NCBI RefSeq assembly: GCF_030852425.1 | Contig: NZ_NSDM01000015.1 | Span: forward strand, 1 to 64,000 | Source: Saccharothrix longispora | Lineage (GTDB): Bacteria; Actinomycetota; Actinomycetes; Mycobacteriales; Pseudonocardiaceae | DNA length: 64,000 nucleotides | Direction: 5' to 3' | Shown here: positions 1 to 8,724 of the stretch, piece by piece | How the letters are laid out: each line of letters opens with the position of its first letter | How positions within the stretch are numbered: position 1 is the stretch's first letter | The notes under the pieces: generated by a model | Databases searched by the model: none | Seen by the model: the letters and a program-made list of their open reading frames with translations, nothing else | What the model was told of the DNA's origin: nothing | Position numbers and translations under genes: made by a program

Positions 1-698
1 GCGCCCGCACCCCACCCGACCACGCCGCCGCCGCCGTCATCACCCCCGCCCACCAGTACCCCACCGGCGTCCCCCTCCACCCCACCCGCCGACACGCCCT
101 CACCACCTGGGCCCGCACCACCGGCGGACTCCTCGTCGAAAACGACTACGACGGCGAATTCCGCTACGACCGCCACCCCCTCGGCGCCGTCCAGGGCACC
201 GCACCCCACCACGTCGCCTACGCCGGCAGCGCCTCCACCACCCTCGGCCCCGGCATCCGCCTCGGCTGGCTCGTCCTACCACCCCACTGGATCGACCCCG
301 TCGTCGACGCCAAGCTCCACACCGACCACCACACCGAAACCCTCGCCCAACTCGCCCTCGCCGACCTCATCACCACCCACGCCTACGACCGCCACATCCG
401 CGCCTGCCGCCTGCGCTACCGCCGCCGCCGCCACCTCCTCCTCCAACGCCTCCGCCACCACACCCCCCACGGCGTCCCCGCCGGCCTCCACCTCCTCCTC
501 CACGTCCCCGACGAAGACGCCGTCCTCACCCGCGCCGCCCACCACGGCCTCCGCCTCGGCGCACTGCGCGAACACTGGCACGCACCCGGCCCCACCAGCC
601 GCCAAGGCGTCGTCATCGGCTACGCCACCCCCGCCGAACACACCTACCGCGCCGCCATCGACGCCCTCCACCACGCCCTCGGCGACCCCACCCCCTGA
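1..698 (+). CDS. MocR-family PLP-fold transcriptional regulator, C-terminal part (5' end outside window)
   Basis: Reading frame 3 is open from the window edge to TGA at 696-698 and encodes about 231 residues of a fold-type I aminotransferase domain of the GntR/MocR kind. The visible part has TPAHQYPTG, then LLVENDYDGEFRY (the aspartate that pairs with the PLP pyridine) and GPGIRLGWLV. In this family the cofactor lysine lies in a G-S-F-S-K-T-L type motif; here the matching stretch reads GSASTTLGPG, so a threonine (codon 237-239) stands where lysine is expected. The N-terminal winged helix would lie upstream and is not visible. Codons end mostly in C. It is likely a regulator that binds but does not covalently hold PLP, or a degenerate copy. 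Confidence 0.85.
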   Translation, partial: ARTPPDHAAAAVITPAHQYPTGVPLHPTRRHALTTWARTTGGLLVENDYDGEFRYDRHPLGAVQGTAPHHVAYAGSASTTLGPGIRLGWLVLPPHWIDPVVDAKLHTDHHTETLAQLALADLITTHAYDRHIRACRLRYRRRRHLLLQRLRHHTPHGVPAGLHLLLHVPDEDAVLTRAAHHGLRLGALREHWHAPGPTSRQGVVIGYATPAEHTYRAAIDALHHALGDPTP

Positions 699-771
699 CC
701 GGACACCCCACACCGGGCCCTCCCCCCTCCCGGGCGACCCCCGCGACACCGACACCCGCCCCAACCACAAC

Positions 772-785
772 CCGCCGTTCGGCGG
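772..785. terminator. Short GC hairpin after the MocR gene
   Basis: CCGCCG, TT, CGGCGG forms a 6-bp perfect stem with a 2-nt loop 74 bases downstream of the regulator stop. There is no T run. It could be a weak terminator. Confidence 0.3.
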
Positions 786-856
786 CTGGCGCACCGCCCC
801 CACTCCCGATCTGCTGGACCCACGACGAGTCGGGGGACCATCGAGGGGGAGATGGC

Positions 857-1828
857 TTGTTCCGACCCGTGCCGGTGCCCGCCCTGCCACCCAGCACCGC
901 ACTGGCCGACCTGGCGACCGCCGGCGACGACCACGCATGGCTCGCCGGCACCACCGGCGTGTTCACCAGCCGCCCCTCGACACCCCTCGTCCTCAGCTGG
1001 ACCGGCACCACCTGGCAGCACGAACCACTCCCCGAACTCCCCGCCCCCGCCAGCCTCGCCGGCATCGCCGCCACCGCACCCGACGACGTCTGGGCCGTCG
1101 GCAACACCGCCGGCCACCCCCTCGTCCTCCACTACGACGGCACCACCTGGCACACCGTCACCACCCCACCCATCACCTGGGCCAAAGCCATCACCGCACA
1201 CCACCACGACATCCACATCGTCGGCACCGGCCGCGACACCCTCCACTACGACGGCACCACCTGGCACCTCCACCACGCCCTCAACTCCACCCGCGAAAAA
1301 CTCACCACCCTCACCACCACCGACCCCCACCACACCTGGGCAGGCGGCGGCGGCCTCGCCGGCGCCGGACCCGCCAGCTACGAATACCCCGTCCTCGTCC
1401 ACTGGGACGGCACCCGCTGGACCGACCACCCCGGCCCACGCCTCGCACGCGGCCACATCGCCCGCCTCGCCGCCACCACACCCGACGACATCTGGCTCGG
1501 CCACGTCCGCGACACCGACGGCCTCCACCTCCACCACTGGAACGGCACCCGCTGGACCGCCGTACCCCCACCCGACACCCCCGGAAGGCTCAGCCTCCAC
1601 GGCATCGCCGCCGGCTGGACCTGGGGCGTCCACGCCACCCACAACACCTTCGAAACCCACCCCACCTTCCACCGCCGCACCGGCGACACCTGGACCCCCG
1701 TCGCCCTCCCCCACGACCTCGACCGCACCTCCGCCTCCCACGTCGGCCTCACCACCACCGGCACCACCACCTGGGCCTACCTCAAAACCGCGGCGGGCGT
1801 CCACGTCCTGCGCCACACTGCCGCGTGA
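857..1828 (+). CDS. Beta-propeller-like repeat protein of unknown function
   Basis: This gene encodes 323 residues without signal peptide or membrane segment. It contains recurring blocks such as DDVWAVG, HYDGTTWH, HTWAGG, DDIWLG and HWNGTRWT, the pattern of bacterial propeller repeats in which each blade ends with a W-x-x-x-G-like turn. TTG at 857 is the likely start because GAGGGGGAG lies just upstream at 843-851; an ATG at 852 is in another frame. The stop TGA at 1826-1828 overlaps the GTG of the next gene (GTGA), so the two proteins are probably made together. Codon choice is extremely C-ending. The partner is a hydrolase; the role of the propeller, perhaps binding or scaffolding, is not known. 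Confidence 0.75.
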   Translation: MFRPVPVPALPPSTALADLATAGDDHAWLAGTTGVFTSRPSTPLVLSWTGTTWQHEPLPELPAPASLAGIAATAPDDVWAVGNTAGHPLVLHYDGTTWHTVTTPPITWAKAITAHHHDIHIVGTGRDTLHYDGTTWHLHHALNSTREKLTTLTTTDPHHTWAGGGGLAGAGPASYEYPVLVHWDGTRWTDHPGPRLARGHIARLAATTPDDIWLGHVRDTDGLHLHHWNGTRWTAVPPPDTPGRLSLHGIAAGWTWGVHATHNTFETHPTFHRRTGDTWTPVALPHDLDRTSASHVGLTTTGTTTWAYLKTAAGVHVLRHTAA

Positions 1829-2547
1829 CCACCACCCTCACCGTCCTCGGCACCGCCACCCCCTACCCCCGCCCCCACAACCCCTGCTCCGGCCACCTCC
1901 TGCGCACCGACCACACCACCCTCTGGATCGACGCCGGACCCGGCACCCTCGCCGCCCTCCAGACCACCTGCCGCCCCGACCACGTCGACGCCGTCTGGAT
2001 CTCCCACACCCACGCCGACCACACCGCCGACCTGCTCCCCTACTACTACGCACTCCTCTTCGCCGACCTCCCCCCGCGCACCCCCGTGCCCCTCTACGGC
2101 CCACCCGGCCTCGCCGCCCGCCTGGAGACCTACCTGCACGGCGCCGCACCCAACCCCGCGGGCACCGCCTTCGAGGTCCACGAACTCCACGACGGCCACC
2201 GCGCCGACGTCGGCGACCTCACCCTCACCAGCCACGCCGTCGAGCACGGCCTGCCCGCCTTCGGCCTGCGCGCCACCCACCGCGACACCGGCACCGTCTT
2301 CGCCTACTCCGGCGACACCGGCCCCTGCCCGGCCCTGGACGCCCTCGCCGACGACGCCGACCTGTTCCTGTGCGAGGCCGACAGCACCGGCCCGCACCAC
2401 TGCGCCCCCGAGGACGCCGCCCGCGCCGGGAGGTCCGCCGACCGGCTCCTGCTCACCCACGTCGGCCACACCCTCACCGAGACCGAGGCCGCCGAACGCG
2501 CCGGCGCCCCGGTCGCCCGGCCCGGGGACGTGGTCGTCGTCGGCTGA
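1825..2547 (+). CDS. Metallo-beta-lactamase-fold hydrolase
   Basis: This 240-residue protein carries the metal-binding motif HTHADH at residues 61-66, followed by SHAVEHG and YSGDTGPC, the order seen in RNase Z-like and ribonuclease/phosphodiesterase-like MBL proteins. Two metal ions, usually zinc, are expected. The start is GTG at 1825, in a 4-nt overlap with the stop of the propeller gene, which indicates translational coupling. There is no signal peptide, so the protein should be cytoplasmic. The substrate cannot be told from sequence; single-domain MBL proteins of this size include cyclic-phosphodiester and phosphotriester hydrolases. Confidence 0.85.
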   Translation: MTTTLTVLGTATPYPRPHNPCSGHLLRTDHTTLWIDAGPGTLAALQTTCRPDHVDAVWISHTHADHTADLLPYYYALLFADLPPRTPVPLYGPPGLAARLETYLHGAAPNPAGTAFEVHELHDGHRADVGDLTLTSHAVEHGLPAFGLRATHRDTGTVFAYSGDTGPCPALDALADDADLFLCEADSTGPHHCAPEDAARAGRSADRLLLTHVGHTLTETEAAERAGAPVARPGDVVVVG

Positions 2548-2624
2548 TGCCCTCGTCCGTGCGTTTTGTCCTGGACTGGTCGTCTCCCTTTTCACCGGTC
2601 TTCGGTTTGTTCACTCTTTTGGTT

Positions 2625-2654
2625 GACACTGAAGTTATCGAGACCATTGGTACC
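2625..2654. repeat. 30-bp dispersed element, copy 1
   Basis: This is the most diverged of three copies of a 30-bp element (the others are at 23376-23405 and 58189-58218), with 25 of 30 positions identical to copy 2. It begins GACACTGAAGTTATC and ends ACCATTGGTACC. The 3' half is an interrupted palindrome around ACCA-N-TGGT. It lies in the gap before the VOC gene, 49 bases upstream of its ATG, so it may be a promoter or operator on the plus strand. TTGACA occurs at 2623-2628 in this copy only. Confidence 0.6.
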
Positions 2655-2668
2655 TGAGGTGACAGCGG

Positions 2669-2707
2669 ATGCGGAGATCACCCGGAGAGGTGAAACTGGG
2701 CCGATGA
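2669..2707 (+). other. Possible 12-residue upstream ORF coupled to the VOC gene
   Basis: ATG at 2669 opens a short frame (MRRSPGEVKLGR) whose TGA at 2705-2707 overlaps the ATG of the VOC gene at 2704 (ATGA). It may be a leader peptide that delivers ribosomes to the main start, since no strong ribosome binding site precedes 2704. It could also be chance. Confidence 0.3.
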
Positions 2708-3060
2708 AGTTGGCCGCGACCGTCCTCGACGCACCCGATCCCCAGGCCCTCGCCCGCTTCTACCGGGACCTGCTCGGCTGGCAGGTGGCCCACGACGAGC
2801 CCGACTGGGTCACCCTGCGCCCCGCCGACGGCGGGACGGGGCTGTCCTTCCAGACCGAGCGCCGGTACCGGCGCCCCACCTGGCCGGCTGGGGAGGGCGA
2901 CCAGCAGATGATGGTCCACCTCGACATCGAGGTGGAGGACCTGGTCGCCGCCTGCGCGCGGGCCGAGGAGCTGGGCGCCACGGTGGCCGGGTTCCAGCCG
3001 CAGGACGACGTGCGCGTCCTGCTGGACCCCGCCGGGCACCCGTTCTGCCTGTTCACCTGA
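2704..3060 (+). CDS. VOC-family (glyoxalase-like) protein
   Basis: This 118-residue single VOC module opens MKLAATVLDAPDP, continues with LARFYRDLLGW, and has an acidic mid-segment (HLDIEVEDL) and the closing strand RVLLDPAGHPFCLF. It resembles the short glyoxalase/bleomycin-resistance-type proteins abundant in actinomycetes. Such modules dimerise and often bind a metal ion; H in HLDIEV and late acidic positions would be candidates. The start is ATG at 2704, preceded by a short coupled ORF. The gene is convergent with the ArsR gene across a shared hairpin terminator. Substrate is unknown. Confidence 0.85.
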   Translation: MKLAATVLDAPDPQALARFYRDLLGWQVAHDEPDWVTLRPADGGTGLSFQTERRYRRPTWPAGEGDQQMMVHLDIEVEDLVAACARAEELGATVAGFQPQDDVRVLLDPAGHPFCLFT

Positions 3061-3068
3061 ACCTGACC

Positions 3069-3105
3069 GACCCGGTGCCGCCGCGGACCGCGACGGCACC
3101 GGGTC
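3069..3105. terminator. Bidirectional hairpin terminator
   Basis: GACCCGGTGCCG (3069-3080) pairs perfectly with CGGCACCGGGTC (3094-3105) over 12 bp with a 13-nt loop. It sits between the convergent VOC and ArsR genes and touches the ArsR stop codon. Confidence 0.8.
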
Positions 3106-3418
3106 AGGCGGCCGGCGGCACGATCGCCCGCGTGATGGACTCCAGCACGCCCGGGAACCGGGTCTCCATCTCCTCGCGCCGCAGCTCGTGCGTGCGGTAG
3201 CTGCCCTGCGGCGTCACCCGCAGCACGCCCGCCTCGCGCAACACCTTCAGGTGGTGGGACAGCGTCGACATGCTCACCGGCACGTCGAACTGCCCGCACA
3301 CGATGCCGCCTGAGCGGGCCAACTCCGCCACGATCCGCAACCGGACCGGATCGGCCAGCGCCGTCAGAACCGCGGCCAGCTCAAGGTCTTCCACGTCCGG
3401 GTGTTGTAGGGCGCGCAC
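3104..3418 (-). CDS. ArsR-family winged-helix regulator
   Basis: This small helix-turn-helix protein of about 104 residues contains LTALADPVRLRIVAELAR and the recognition segment STLSHHLKVLREAGVL, typical of ArsR/SmtB proteins. No metal-binding CxC motif is seen, so it may sense an organic ligand or act through other residues (one Cys in GGIVCGQF). I prefer GTG at 3418, giving V-R-A-L-Q-H-P-D-V-E-D, because a TACTAT -10 box lies at 3432-3427, eight bases upstream, which fits a leaderless start. TTG at 3445 is an alternative giving nine more residues. It is divergent from the broken integrase. Confidence 0.85.
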   Translation of the reverse strand: MRALQHPDVEDLELAAVLTALADPVRLRIVAELARSGGIVCGQFDVPVSMSTLSHHLKVLREAGVLRVTPQGSYRTHELRREEMETRFPGVLESITRAIVPPAA

Positions 3419-3505
3419 GGTCTCGCATAGTAGCGACCGCCGCAAGGCGGTTTCTCATGTCTCGCTGAAGGCATCGAAGCGATCAAGGAGTGCCAGGGTC
3501 GCCGG

Positions 3506-4659
3506 GTGAGCCTGCCCGAACCGGTGCGCGCCGAGCTGGACCGCGTCACCCACGCGGTCCTGGTGGACTTCGCCGCCCTGGAGCAGGTCAGGCGGCGCGT
3601 CGACGACGAGCAGGCCACCGCGCTGGCCGGGTACCTGCACGCCGCCCAGTCCCCCAACACGCTGCGCGCCTACCGCTCCGACTGGGTGGCGTGGGCCGCG
3701 TGGTGCCAGGCGGAGGGCCGTCAGGCGCTGCCCGGGGACCCCGGGGACGTCGCGGTGTACCTGGCGGTCGCGGCGGACACGACGAAGGACGACGGCTCCC
3801 CCGCGTTCCGGCCCTCCACGCTGGAGCGCAAGGCCGCCGCCATCGCCGCCGTGCACGCCGCGGGCGGCCTCCCCTCCCCCACCAGGTCGGACGTGGTGCG
3901 GCTGACGCTGCGCGGCATCCGCCGCACCCGGCAGGCGCAGCCCCGCCGCAAGCGGCCCGTGCTGCTGGGCACGCTGGAGGCCCTGCTCGCCGAACGCCCG
4001 CCGCCCGGCTGGCCCACCGGGGTGCACGCCGCCGTGACGCGCTGCTGCTGGTGGTGGGCTTCGCCGGCGCGCTGCGCCGCAGCGAGCCGGCCGGGCTGCG
4101 GCTCGAGGACGTGACCGTCGACGTGGACCCGCGCACCCAGGAACCGCTGCTGCTGGTCGACCTGGGCGTGACCAAGACCGACCAGACCGGCGCGCACCGG
4201 CAGCGGGTCGTGCTGCCCCGGGGCGCGCGGCGGCCGACGTGCCCGGTGTGCGCGTTCGCCGACTGGGCCGACGTGCTCGCCGCCGCCGACCCGCGGTCCC
4301 TGCTCCAGGACGGGGGCGACGCGCCGCCGACGCACCGCTGCCACAGCTACCGGCCGGGCCCCTTGAGCGGGCCGCTGTTCCCCTCGGTGAGCCGGTACGG
4401 CCGGCTCGGCACCCGTCCCGTGTCGGACCGGGCCGTGTCGGACCTGGTGAAGCGCTACGCGCTCAAGGCGGGCTTGGACCCGGCGCTGTTCGGCGGGCAC
4501 TCGCTGCGCGCCGGGTTCGCCACGCAAGCCGCGCTGGGCGGCGCGAGCGACCGGGAGATCGTGCGACAGGGCCGCTGGACCAACCCGCGGACCGTGCACC
4601 GCCACATCCGGACGGCGAACCCGCTGGGGGACAACGCCGTCACCCGCCTCGGACTGTGA
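3506..4659 (+). pseudogene. Tyrosine recombinase/integrase, frameshifted and lacking the catalytic tyrosine
   Basis: The first part (frame 2, GTG 3506) encodes the SAM-like core-binding domain (SPNTLRAYRSDWVAW). The catalytic half continues in frame 1 from about 4035 with LLVVGFAGALRRSE (first Arg), HSLRAGFAT (HxxR) and GRWTNPRTVHRHIR. A single base is missing near 4033 in a run of C; restoring it joins the halves. Where integrases of this type have HRYIR the sequence reads HRHIR, so the tyrosine nucleophile is replaced by histidine. No flanking att repeats were recognised. The gene is probably a remnant of an integrated element and should not be catalytically active. Confidence 0.85.
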
Positions 4660-5003
4660 CCGAAAGCCCACGGGGCGTCGTTAACTGTAAACACCGCCAC
4701 GACCATCGGCGCGGACCGAACGGATCAGCGCACTACGGCGTGCGCGGGCTTGCCACCCCGTGTTTCCGACGTGTTTCCACATAGTTTGAGCTGCGGTTTT
4801 AGCACGTTTCAGGGGTCCGGGCGGCATTCCGGGCGCCCCGACGCCGCCGAGGCCGGCCGCGTCCCGTCCACCAAGAGGGCATTTACCTGCGCATTAACAC
4901 CAATACGATCGTCATCACGAGGCCGCCCGCCCCGGCCGACACACCGTGGCCCCCGGACTACCCTGCACTGTCCGGGGGCCACGCGCTGCTCGCGGGGACG
5001 CCG
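4660..5003. other. Intergenic region of 344 bases
   Basis: Apart from the strong hairpin at 4945-4983, I see no gene here. The part around 4690-4920 has less GC than its surroundings and includes short AT-rich stretches; no conserved ORF or repeat was recognised. Confidence 0.6.
4945..4983. terminator. Strong hairpin terminator
   Basis: CGTGGCCCCCGGA (4945-4957) and TCCGGGGGCCACG (4971-4983) form a perfect 13-bp stem with a 13-nt loop. It lies 21 bases beyond the stop of the minus-strand phosphatase gene and can also stop transcription from the integrase side. Confidence 0.8.
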
Positions 5004-5699
5004 TCACGGGCCGGTCGTGCCGCCCACGACGGCGTCGGAGGAGGGTGCCCGCTCCTCCTGCTCCGGCGGCGGCACCACGCCGGAGAGGTCGCCGCCGTTG
5101 TCGTTGACCCGCAGCACGAACGGCCGCGTCTCGGTGTACTGCACGACCGACAGCGACGCCGGGTCCACGACGATGCGCTGGAACCCGTCCAGGTGCACGC
5201 CCAGCGCGTCGGCGAGCACGGCCTTGACGACGTCGCCGTGGCTGCACGCGACCCACACCGCGCCCGGCCCGTGCTCGGCGGTGACGCGGGCGTCGTGCGC
5301 CCGGATCGCGGCCACCGCGCGCGCCTGCACGGTCGCCAGCCCCTCGCCGCCCGGGAACACGGCCGCGGACGGGTGCTGCTGCACGACCTTCCACAGCGGC
5401 TCGGCGAGCAGGTCCTTGATCTCGCGGCCGGTCCACTCGCCGTACTCGACCTCGGCCAGCCCGGGCTCGACGACGGGCTCCAGGCCGCGCTCGGCGAGCA
5501 GCGGCGCCAGCGTCTGCCGGCAGCGCTCCAGCGGGGAGGTCACGACCGCCCGCACCGGCACGCCGGCGAGCCGGTCGACGAGCGCGCGCGCCTGCTCCTC
5601 GCCCTTGTCGGACAGCCGCACGCCGGGCTGTCGGCCGGCGAGCACGCCCGCCCCGTTCGCGGTGGATCGGGCGTGTCGCAGCAGGATCACGGTGGCCAC
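5004..5699 (-). CDS. Histidine phosphatase family protein (MSMEG_4193-like)
   Basis: The 231-residue product opens MATVILLRHARSTAN, the phosphoacceptor motif of the phosphoglycerate-mutase-like superfamily (RHA here instead of the usual RHG). TSPLERCRQT follows, then VEYGEWTGREI, and the second histidine in VACSHGDVVKA. This matches the probable phosphomutase family named after MSMEG_4193. The last 25 residues are an acidic, disordered tail. It lies directly downstream of uppP, a neighbourhood conserved in actinomycetes, which hints at a role linked to undecaprenyl phosphate or cell-envelope metabolism. The true substrate is not known. Confidence 0.9.
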   Translation of the reverse strand: MATVILLRHARSTANGAGVLAGRQPGVRLSDKGEEQARALVDRLAGVPVRAVVTSPLERCRQTLAPLLAERGLEPVVEPGLAEVEYGEWTGREIKDLLAEPLWKVVQQHPSAAVFPGGEGLATVQARAVAAIRAHDARVTAEHGPGAVWVACSHGDVVKAVLADALGVHLDGFQRIVVDPASLSVVQYTETRPFVLRVNDNGGDLSGVVPPPEQEERAPSSDAVVGGTTGP

Positions 5700-5723
5700 G
5701 GGACCAACCCTATGCGGCGTTCC

Positions 5724-6548
5724 CTACGTGGCGTTGATGAGGCCCATCGACAGCAGCCCCATCAGGACCATGCCCAGCAGCAGCCGGTACCACACGAACA
5801 CCGAGTAGCTGTGCTTGGAGACGTAGCGCAGCAGCCACGCGATCGTGGCGTAGCCGACCGCGAACGACACGATCGTGGCCACGACCATCTGCGGCACGGA
5901 GGCGGCGTTGGGCTCGGCGCGGTCGAGCACGTCCGGGATGCTGAAGATGCCCGCGCCGAACACCGCGGGCAGCGCCAGCAGGAACGAGTAGCGGGCGGCC
6001 GAGGCGCGGTCCAGGCCGAGGAACAGGCCGGCGGTGAGCGTCCCGCCGGAGCGGGACACGCCGGGGATCAGCGCCATGGCCTGGGCCAGGCCCATGCCGA
6101 CCGCGTCCTTGAGCTGGAGCTTGTTGCGGATGTGCGAGGCGAAGTGGTCGGCGAGGCCGAGCAGCAGGCCGAACACGATCAGCGTCGTCGCGGTGATCCA
6201 CAGGTTCCGCAGCGACGAGCGGATCTCGTCCTTGAACAGGTAGCCCAACACGCTGATCGGGATCGACCCGATGATCACGTACCAGGCCATCCGGTAGTCC
6301 TCGGAGGCGCGGGCGGCCTTGCTGAACAGGCCCTTGAACCACGCCGCGATGAAGTTGCCGATGTCCTTGGCGAAGTAGATCAGCACCGCGACCTCGGTGC
6401 CCAGCTGGATGACCGCGGTGAACGACGCACCGGCGTCGTTGCCGAAGAACAGCGTGGAGACGATCCTGATGTGGCCGGACGAGGAAATGGGCAGGAATTC
6501 CGTGAGTCCCTGGACGAGTCCGAGGACAATGGCCTGCAACCAGCTCAA
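5724..6548 (-). CDS. uppP: Undecaprenyl-diphosphatase UppP (BacA)
   Basis: This 274-residue membrane protein dephosphorylates undecaprenyl pyrophosphate to recycle the lipid carrier for cell-wall synthesis and can confer bacitracin resistance. The family signatures are clear: [18 protein letters not shown] near the N-terminus with the catalytic Glu and Ser cluster, and the PGVSRSGGT motif around residue 165. Several hydrophobic helices span the length. The start is TTG at 6548, overlapping the TGA of the LLM gene (TTGA), which couples it to that gene. The order LLM oxidoreductase, uppP, histidine phosphatase suggests one operon. Confidence 0.97.
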   Translation of the reverse strand: MSWLQAIVLGLVQGLTEFLPISSSGHIRIVSTLFFGNDAGASFTAVIQLGTEVAVLIYFAKDIGNFIAAWFKGLFSKAARASEDYRMAWYVIIGSIPISVLGYLFKDEIRSSLRNLWITATTLIVFGLLLGLADHFASHIRNKLQLKDAVGMGLAQAMALIPGVSRSGGTLTAGLFLGLDRASAARYSFLLALPAVFGAGIFSIPDVLDRAEPNAASVPQMVVATIVSFAVGYATIAWLLRYVSKHSYSVFVWYRLLLGMVLMGLLSMGLINAT

Positions 6549-7594
6549 CTACCCACTCCTGCCAGATCCAGAGCTTCGGTCGCCGTGCGCAGCGCGGCGA
6601 CCCCCTGCTCCAGATCTTGCAGCATGGGTGAAATGGTGAGGGTGGTGACCCCCGCCTCGGCGTAGGCCCTCATGCGGTCTGCTATGCGCTCCTTCGGCCC
6701 CAGCAGCGAGGTGGAGTCGAGGAACTCGACGGGCAGCGCGGCCTGGGCGCCGGCGTAGTCGCGGGACAGGTACTTGTCCTGCACCTCGGCGGCCTCGGCG
6801 GCGAAGCCCATGCGCACGGCGAGGTCGTTGTAGAAGTTCTTCTGCCTGCTGCCCATGCCGCCGACGTAGAGCGCGGCGTAGGGGCGGACGTGGTCGGCGC
6901 ACGCGCGCCAGTCCTCGCCGACGTGCATCGGCACGGTGGGCACGACGTCGAACCCGTCGAGGGTCTTGCCCGCCTTCTCCCGGCCGGCCCTGAGCGCGGC
7001 CATCGACCCGGCGGAGTGCTCCGGGGAGAAGAAGATCGCCAGCCACCCGTCGGCGATCCCGCCGGCCAGCTCGACGTTCTTCGGACCGACGGCGGCCAGG
7101 TAGACGGGGATGTGCTCGCGCACCGGGTGCACGGTGAGGGTGAGGGCCTTGCCGGGGCCGTCTGGCAGCGGCAGCGTGTAGTGCTCGCCGTCGTAGCGCA
7201 GCCGCTCGCGGCGCAGGGCGGAGCGGACGATGTCGACGTACTCGCGGGTGCGGGCCAGCGGCTTGTCGAACCGCACGCCGTGCCAGCCCTCGGACACCTG
7301 GGGTCCGGAGACGCCCAGGCCCATCCGGAACCGGCCGCCGGAGAGGGTGTCCAGGGTGGCGGCGGTCATCGCGGCCATCGCGGGCGTGCGGGCGGGGATC
7401 TGGAGGATCGCGCTGCCCACGTCCACCCGCTCGGTCTGGGCCGCGACCCAGGCCAGCACGGTCGGCGCGTCGGAGCCGTACGCCTCCGCGGCCCACACCA
7501 CCGAGAAGCCGAGGCGGTCGGCTTCCTTGGCAAGTTCGAGGTTCGCGGCGTCGTTGCCCGCGCCCCAGTACCCGAGGTTCAGTCCCAGTCGCAC
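6545..7594 (-). CDS. LLM-class F420-dependent oxidoreductase
   Basis: This luciferase-like TIM-barrel protein of 349 residues starts [10 protein letters not shown] and contains [40 protein letters not shown] and KALTLTVHP, hallmarks of F420-dependent actinobacterial oxidoreductases. Hydride transfer from reduced F420 is expected, but the substrate is unknown. GTG at 7594 fits the family start. TACGGT (7606-7601) lies six bases upstream, so the transcript may be leaderless. The gene is divergent from an aldo/keto reductase with a similar arrangement, and its stop overlaps the uppP start. Confidence 0.92.
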   Translation of the reverse strand: MRLGLNLGYWGAGNDAANLELAKEADRLGFSVVWAAEAYGSDAPTVLAWVAAQTERVDVGSAILQIPARTPAMAAMTAATLDTLSGGRFRMGLGVSGPQVSEGWHGVRFDKPLARTREYVDIVRSALRRERLRYDGEHYTLPLPDGPGKALTLTVHPVREHIPVYLAAVGPKNVELAGGIADGWLAIFFSPEHSAGSMAALRAGREKAGKTLDGFDVVPTVPMHVGEDWRACADHVRPYAALYVGGMGSRQKNFYNDLAVRMGFAAEAAEVQDKYLSRDYAGAQAALPVEFLDSTSLLGPKERIADRMRAYAEAGVTTLTISPMLQDLEQGVAALRTATEALDLAGVGS

Positions 7595-7719
7595 ACGCGG
7601 ACCGTACCGGTCGGTAACCCCCTCCGCCAGGCCGGGTGGGCGGGTGTCCCCGGGATTCGCCCTTGACAAGCGCGCGCCACATCCCGCCGGAATGTCGATC
7701 ACCCCTTAGGCTGCGCCGC
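7595..7719. promoter_or_regulatory. Divergent promoter region with two probable leaderless starts
   Basis: On the minus strand TACGGT (7606-7601) is followed after six bases by the LLM GTG. On the plus strand TAGGCT (7707-7712) is followed after seven bases by the aldo/keto reductase GTG at 7720. Neither gene has a clear Shine-Dalgarno sequence. The -35 elements are weak (TGGCGG with an 18-nt spacer for the LLM gene). The spacing fits transcription starting at the start codon, which is common in actinomycetes. Confidence 0.5.
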
Positions 7720-8685
7720 GTGGAACAGCGATACCTGGGGCGCAGCGGCTTGCGGGTCTCCCGGATGGCCCTGGGCACGATGACCTGGGGGCGGGACACC
7801 GACGCCGACGAGGCGGCCACCCAGCTGATGGCCTTCACCGAGGCGGGCGGCACGCTCGTGGACACCGCCGACGTGTACGTCGAGGGCGAGAGCGAGCGCA
7901 TCCTGGGCGGCCTGATCGGCGAGGTCGTGCCGCGCGAGGAGCTCGTCGTGGCGACGAAGGCGGTGGCCCGGCGCAACGACGGCCCGTTCGGCGGCGGCGC
8001 GTCGCGGGGTGCGCTGCTGCACGCGCTGGACGGCTCGCTGCGGCGGCTGCGGGTGGAGCACGTCGACCTGTGGCAGCTGCACGCGTGGGACGCCGGCGTG
8101 CCGCTGGAGGAGACGCTGTCGGCGCTGGACACCGCGGTGTCCTCGGGCAGGGTGCGCTACGCGGGCGTGTCGAACTACTCGGGCTGGCAGCTGGGCACCG
8201 CGGCGGCGCTGCCCGGGCACACCCCGCTGGTGTCCACGCAGGTGGAGTACTCGCTGCTGGAGCGGGGCGTGGAGCGGGAGGTCGTGCCCGCCGCGCAGCA
8301 CCACGGCATCGGGCTGCTGCCGTGGGCGCCGCTCGGGCGGGGCGTGCTGACGGGCAAGTACCGCAACGGCACGCCCTCGGACTCGCGCGGCGCGTCGGCG
8401 CACTTCGCCGGGTACGTGGAGCAGCACCGCACGGAGCGGGCGGCGCGGATCACGCAGGCGGTGGCGACCGCGGCGGACGGGCTGGGCACCAACGCGCTGT
8501 GCGTGGCACTGGCCTGGGTCCGCGACCGGCCGGGCGTGGTGGCCCCGGTGGTGGGCGCGCGCGACACGTCCCAGCTGCTGGGGTCGCTGGCGGCGGAGGA
8601 CCTGGAGCTGCCGCCGGCGATCCGCTCGGCGCTGGACGACGTGAGCGCGGTGGAGTTCGGCTACCCGGAGCGACCGCTGGTCTGA
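7720..8685 (+). CDS. Aldo/keto reductase
   Basis: The product of 321 residues has the AKR signatures: MALGTMTWGRDTDADEA, then FTEAGGTLVDTADVYVEG with the catalytic Asp and Tyr, KAVARRND with the Lys, HVDLWQLHAWD with the His, and GVSNYSGWQ. The C-terminal region holds the NADPH-binding segment (PLGRGVLTGKY, VVGARD). It should be a soluble NADPH-dependent carbonyl reductase. The start is GTG at 7720 directly downstream of a -10-like TAGGCT. It is convergent with the M48-like protease gene. Substrate is unknown. Confidence 0.93.
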   Translation: MEQRYLGRSGLRVSRMALGTMTWGRDTDADEAATQLMAFTEAGGTLVDTADVYVEGESERILGGLIGEVVPREELVVATKAVARRNDGPFGGGASRGALLHALDGSLRRLRVEHVDLWQLHAWDAGVPLEETLSALDTAVSSGRVRYAGVSNYSGWQLGTAAALPGHTPLVSTQVEYSLLERGVEREVVPAAQHHGIGLLPWAPLGRGVLTGKYRNGTPSDSRGASAHFAGYVEQHRTERAARITQAVATAADGLGTNALCVALAWVRDRPGVVAPVVGARDTSQLLGSLAAEDLELPPAIRSALDDVSAVEFGYPERPLV

Positions 8686-8724
8686 CACCGCAGAGGTGGT
8701 CCCGCAGAGGTGGTGCCGCCGCGG

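Noticed and set aside
2625..2654. Similarity of the 30-bp element to the DasR box
   Set aside because: Only one half-site fits (GACCACT-like); the opposite half and spacing do not, and no aminosugar genes are nearby.
852..2657. Long plus-strand frame of 601 codons rich in Pro, Thr and Arg
   Set aside because: It is an out-of-frame reading of the propeller and MBL genes; composition is repetitive and lacks domains.
3490..4659. Integrase as one intact frame-1 gene
   Set aside because: The first half of frame 1 is Arg/Ala-rich noise; the core-binding domain is in frame 2, so the gene is split.
8687..8715. Direct repeat CGCAGAGGTGGT between two convergent genes
   Set aside because: Only two short copies in the terminator zone; it looks like a chance duplication with no further support.
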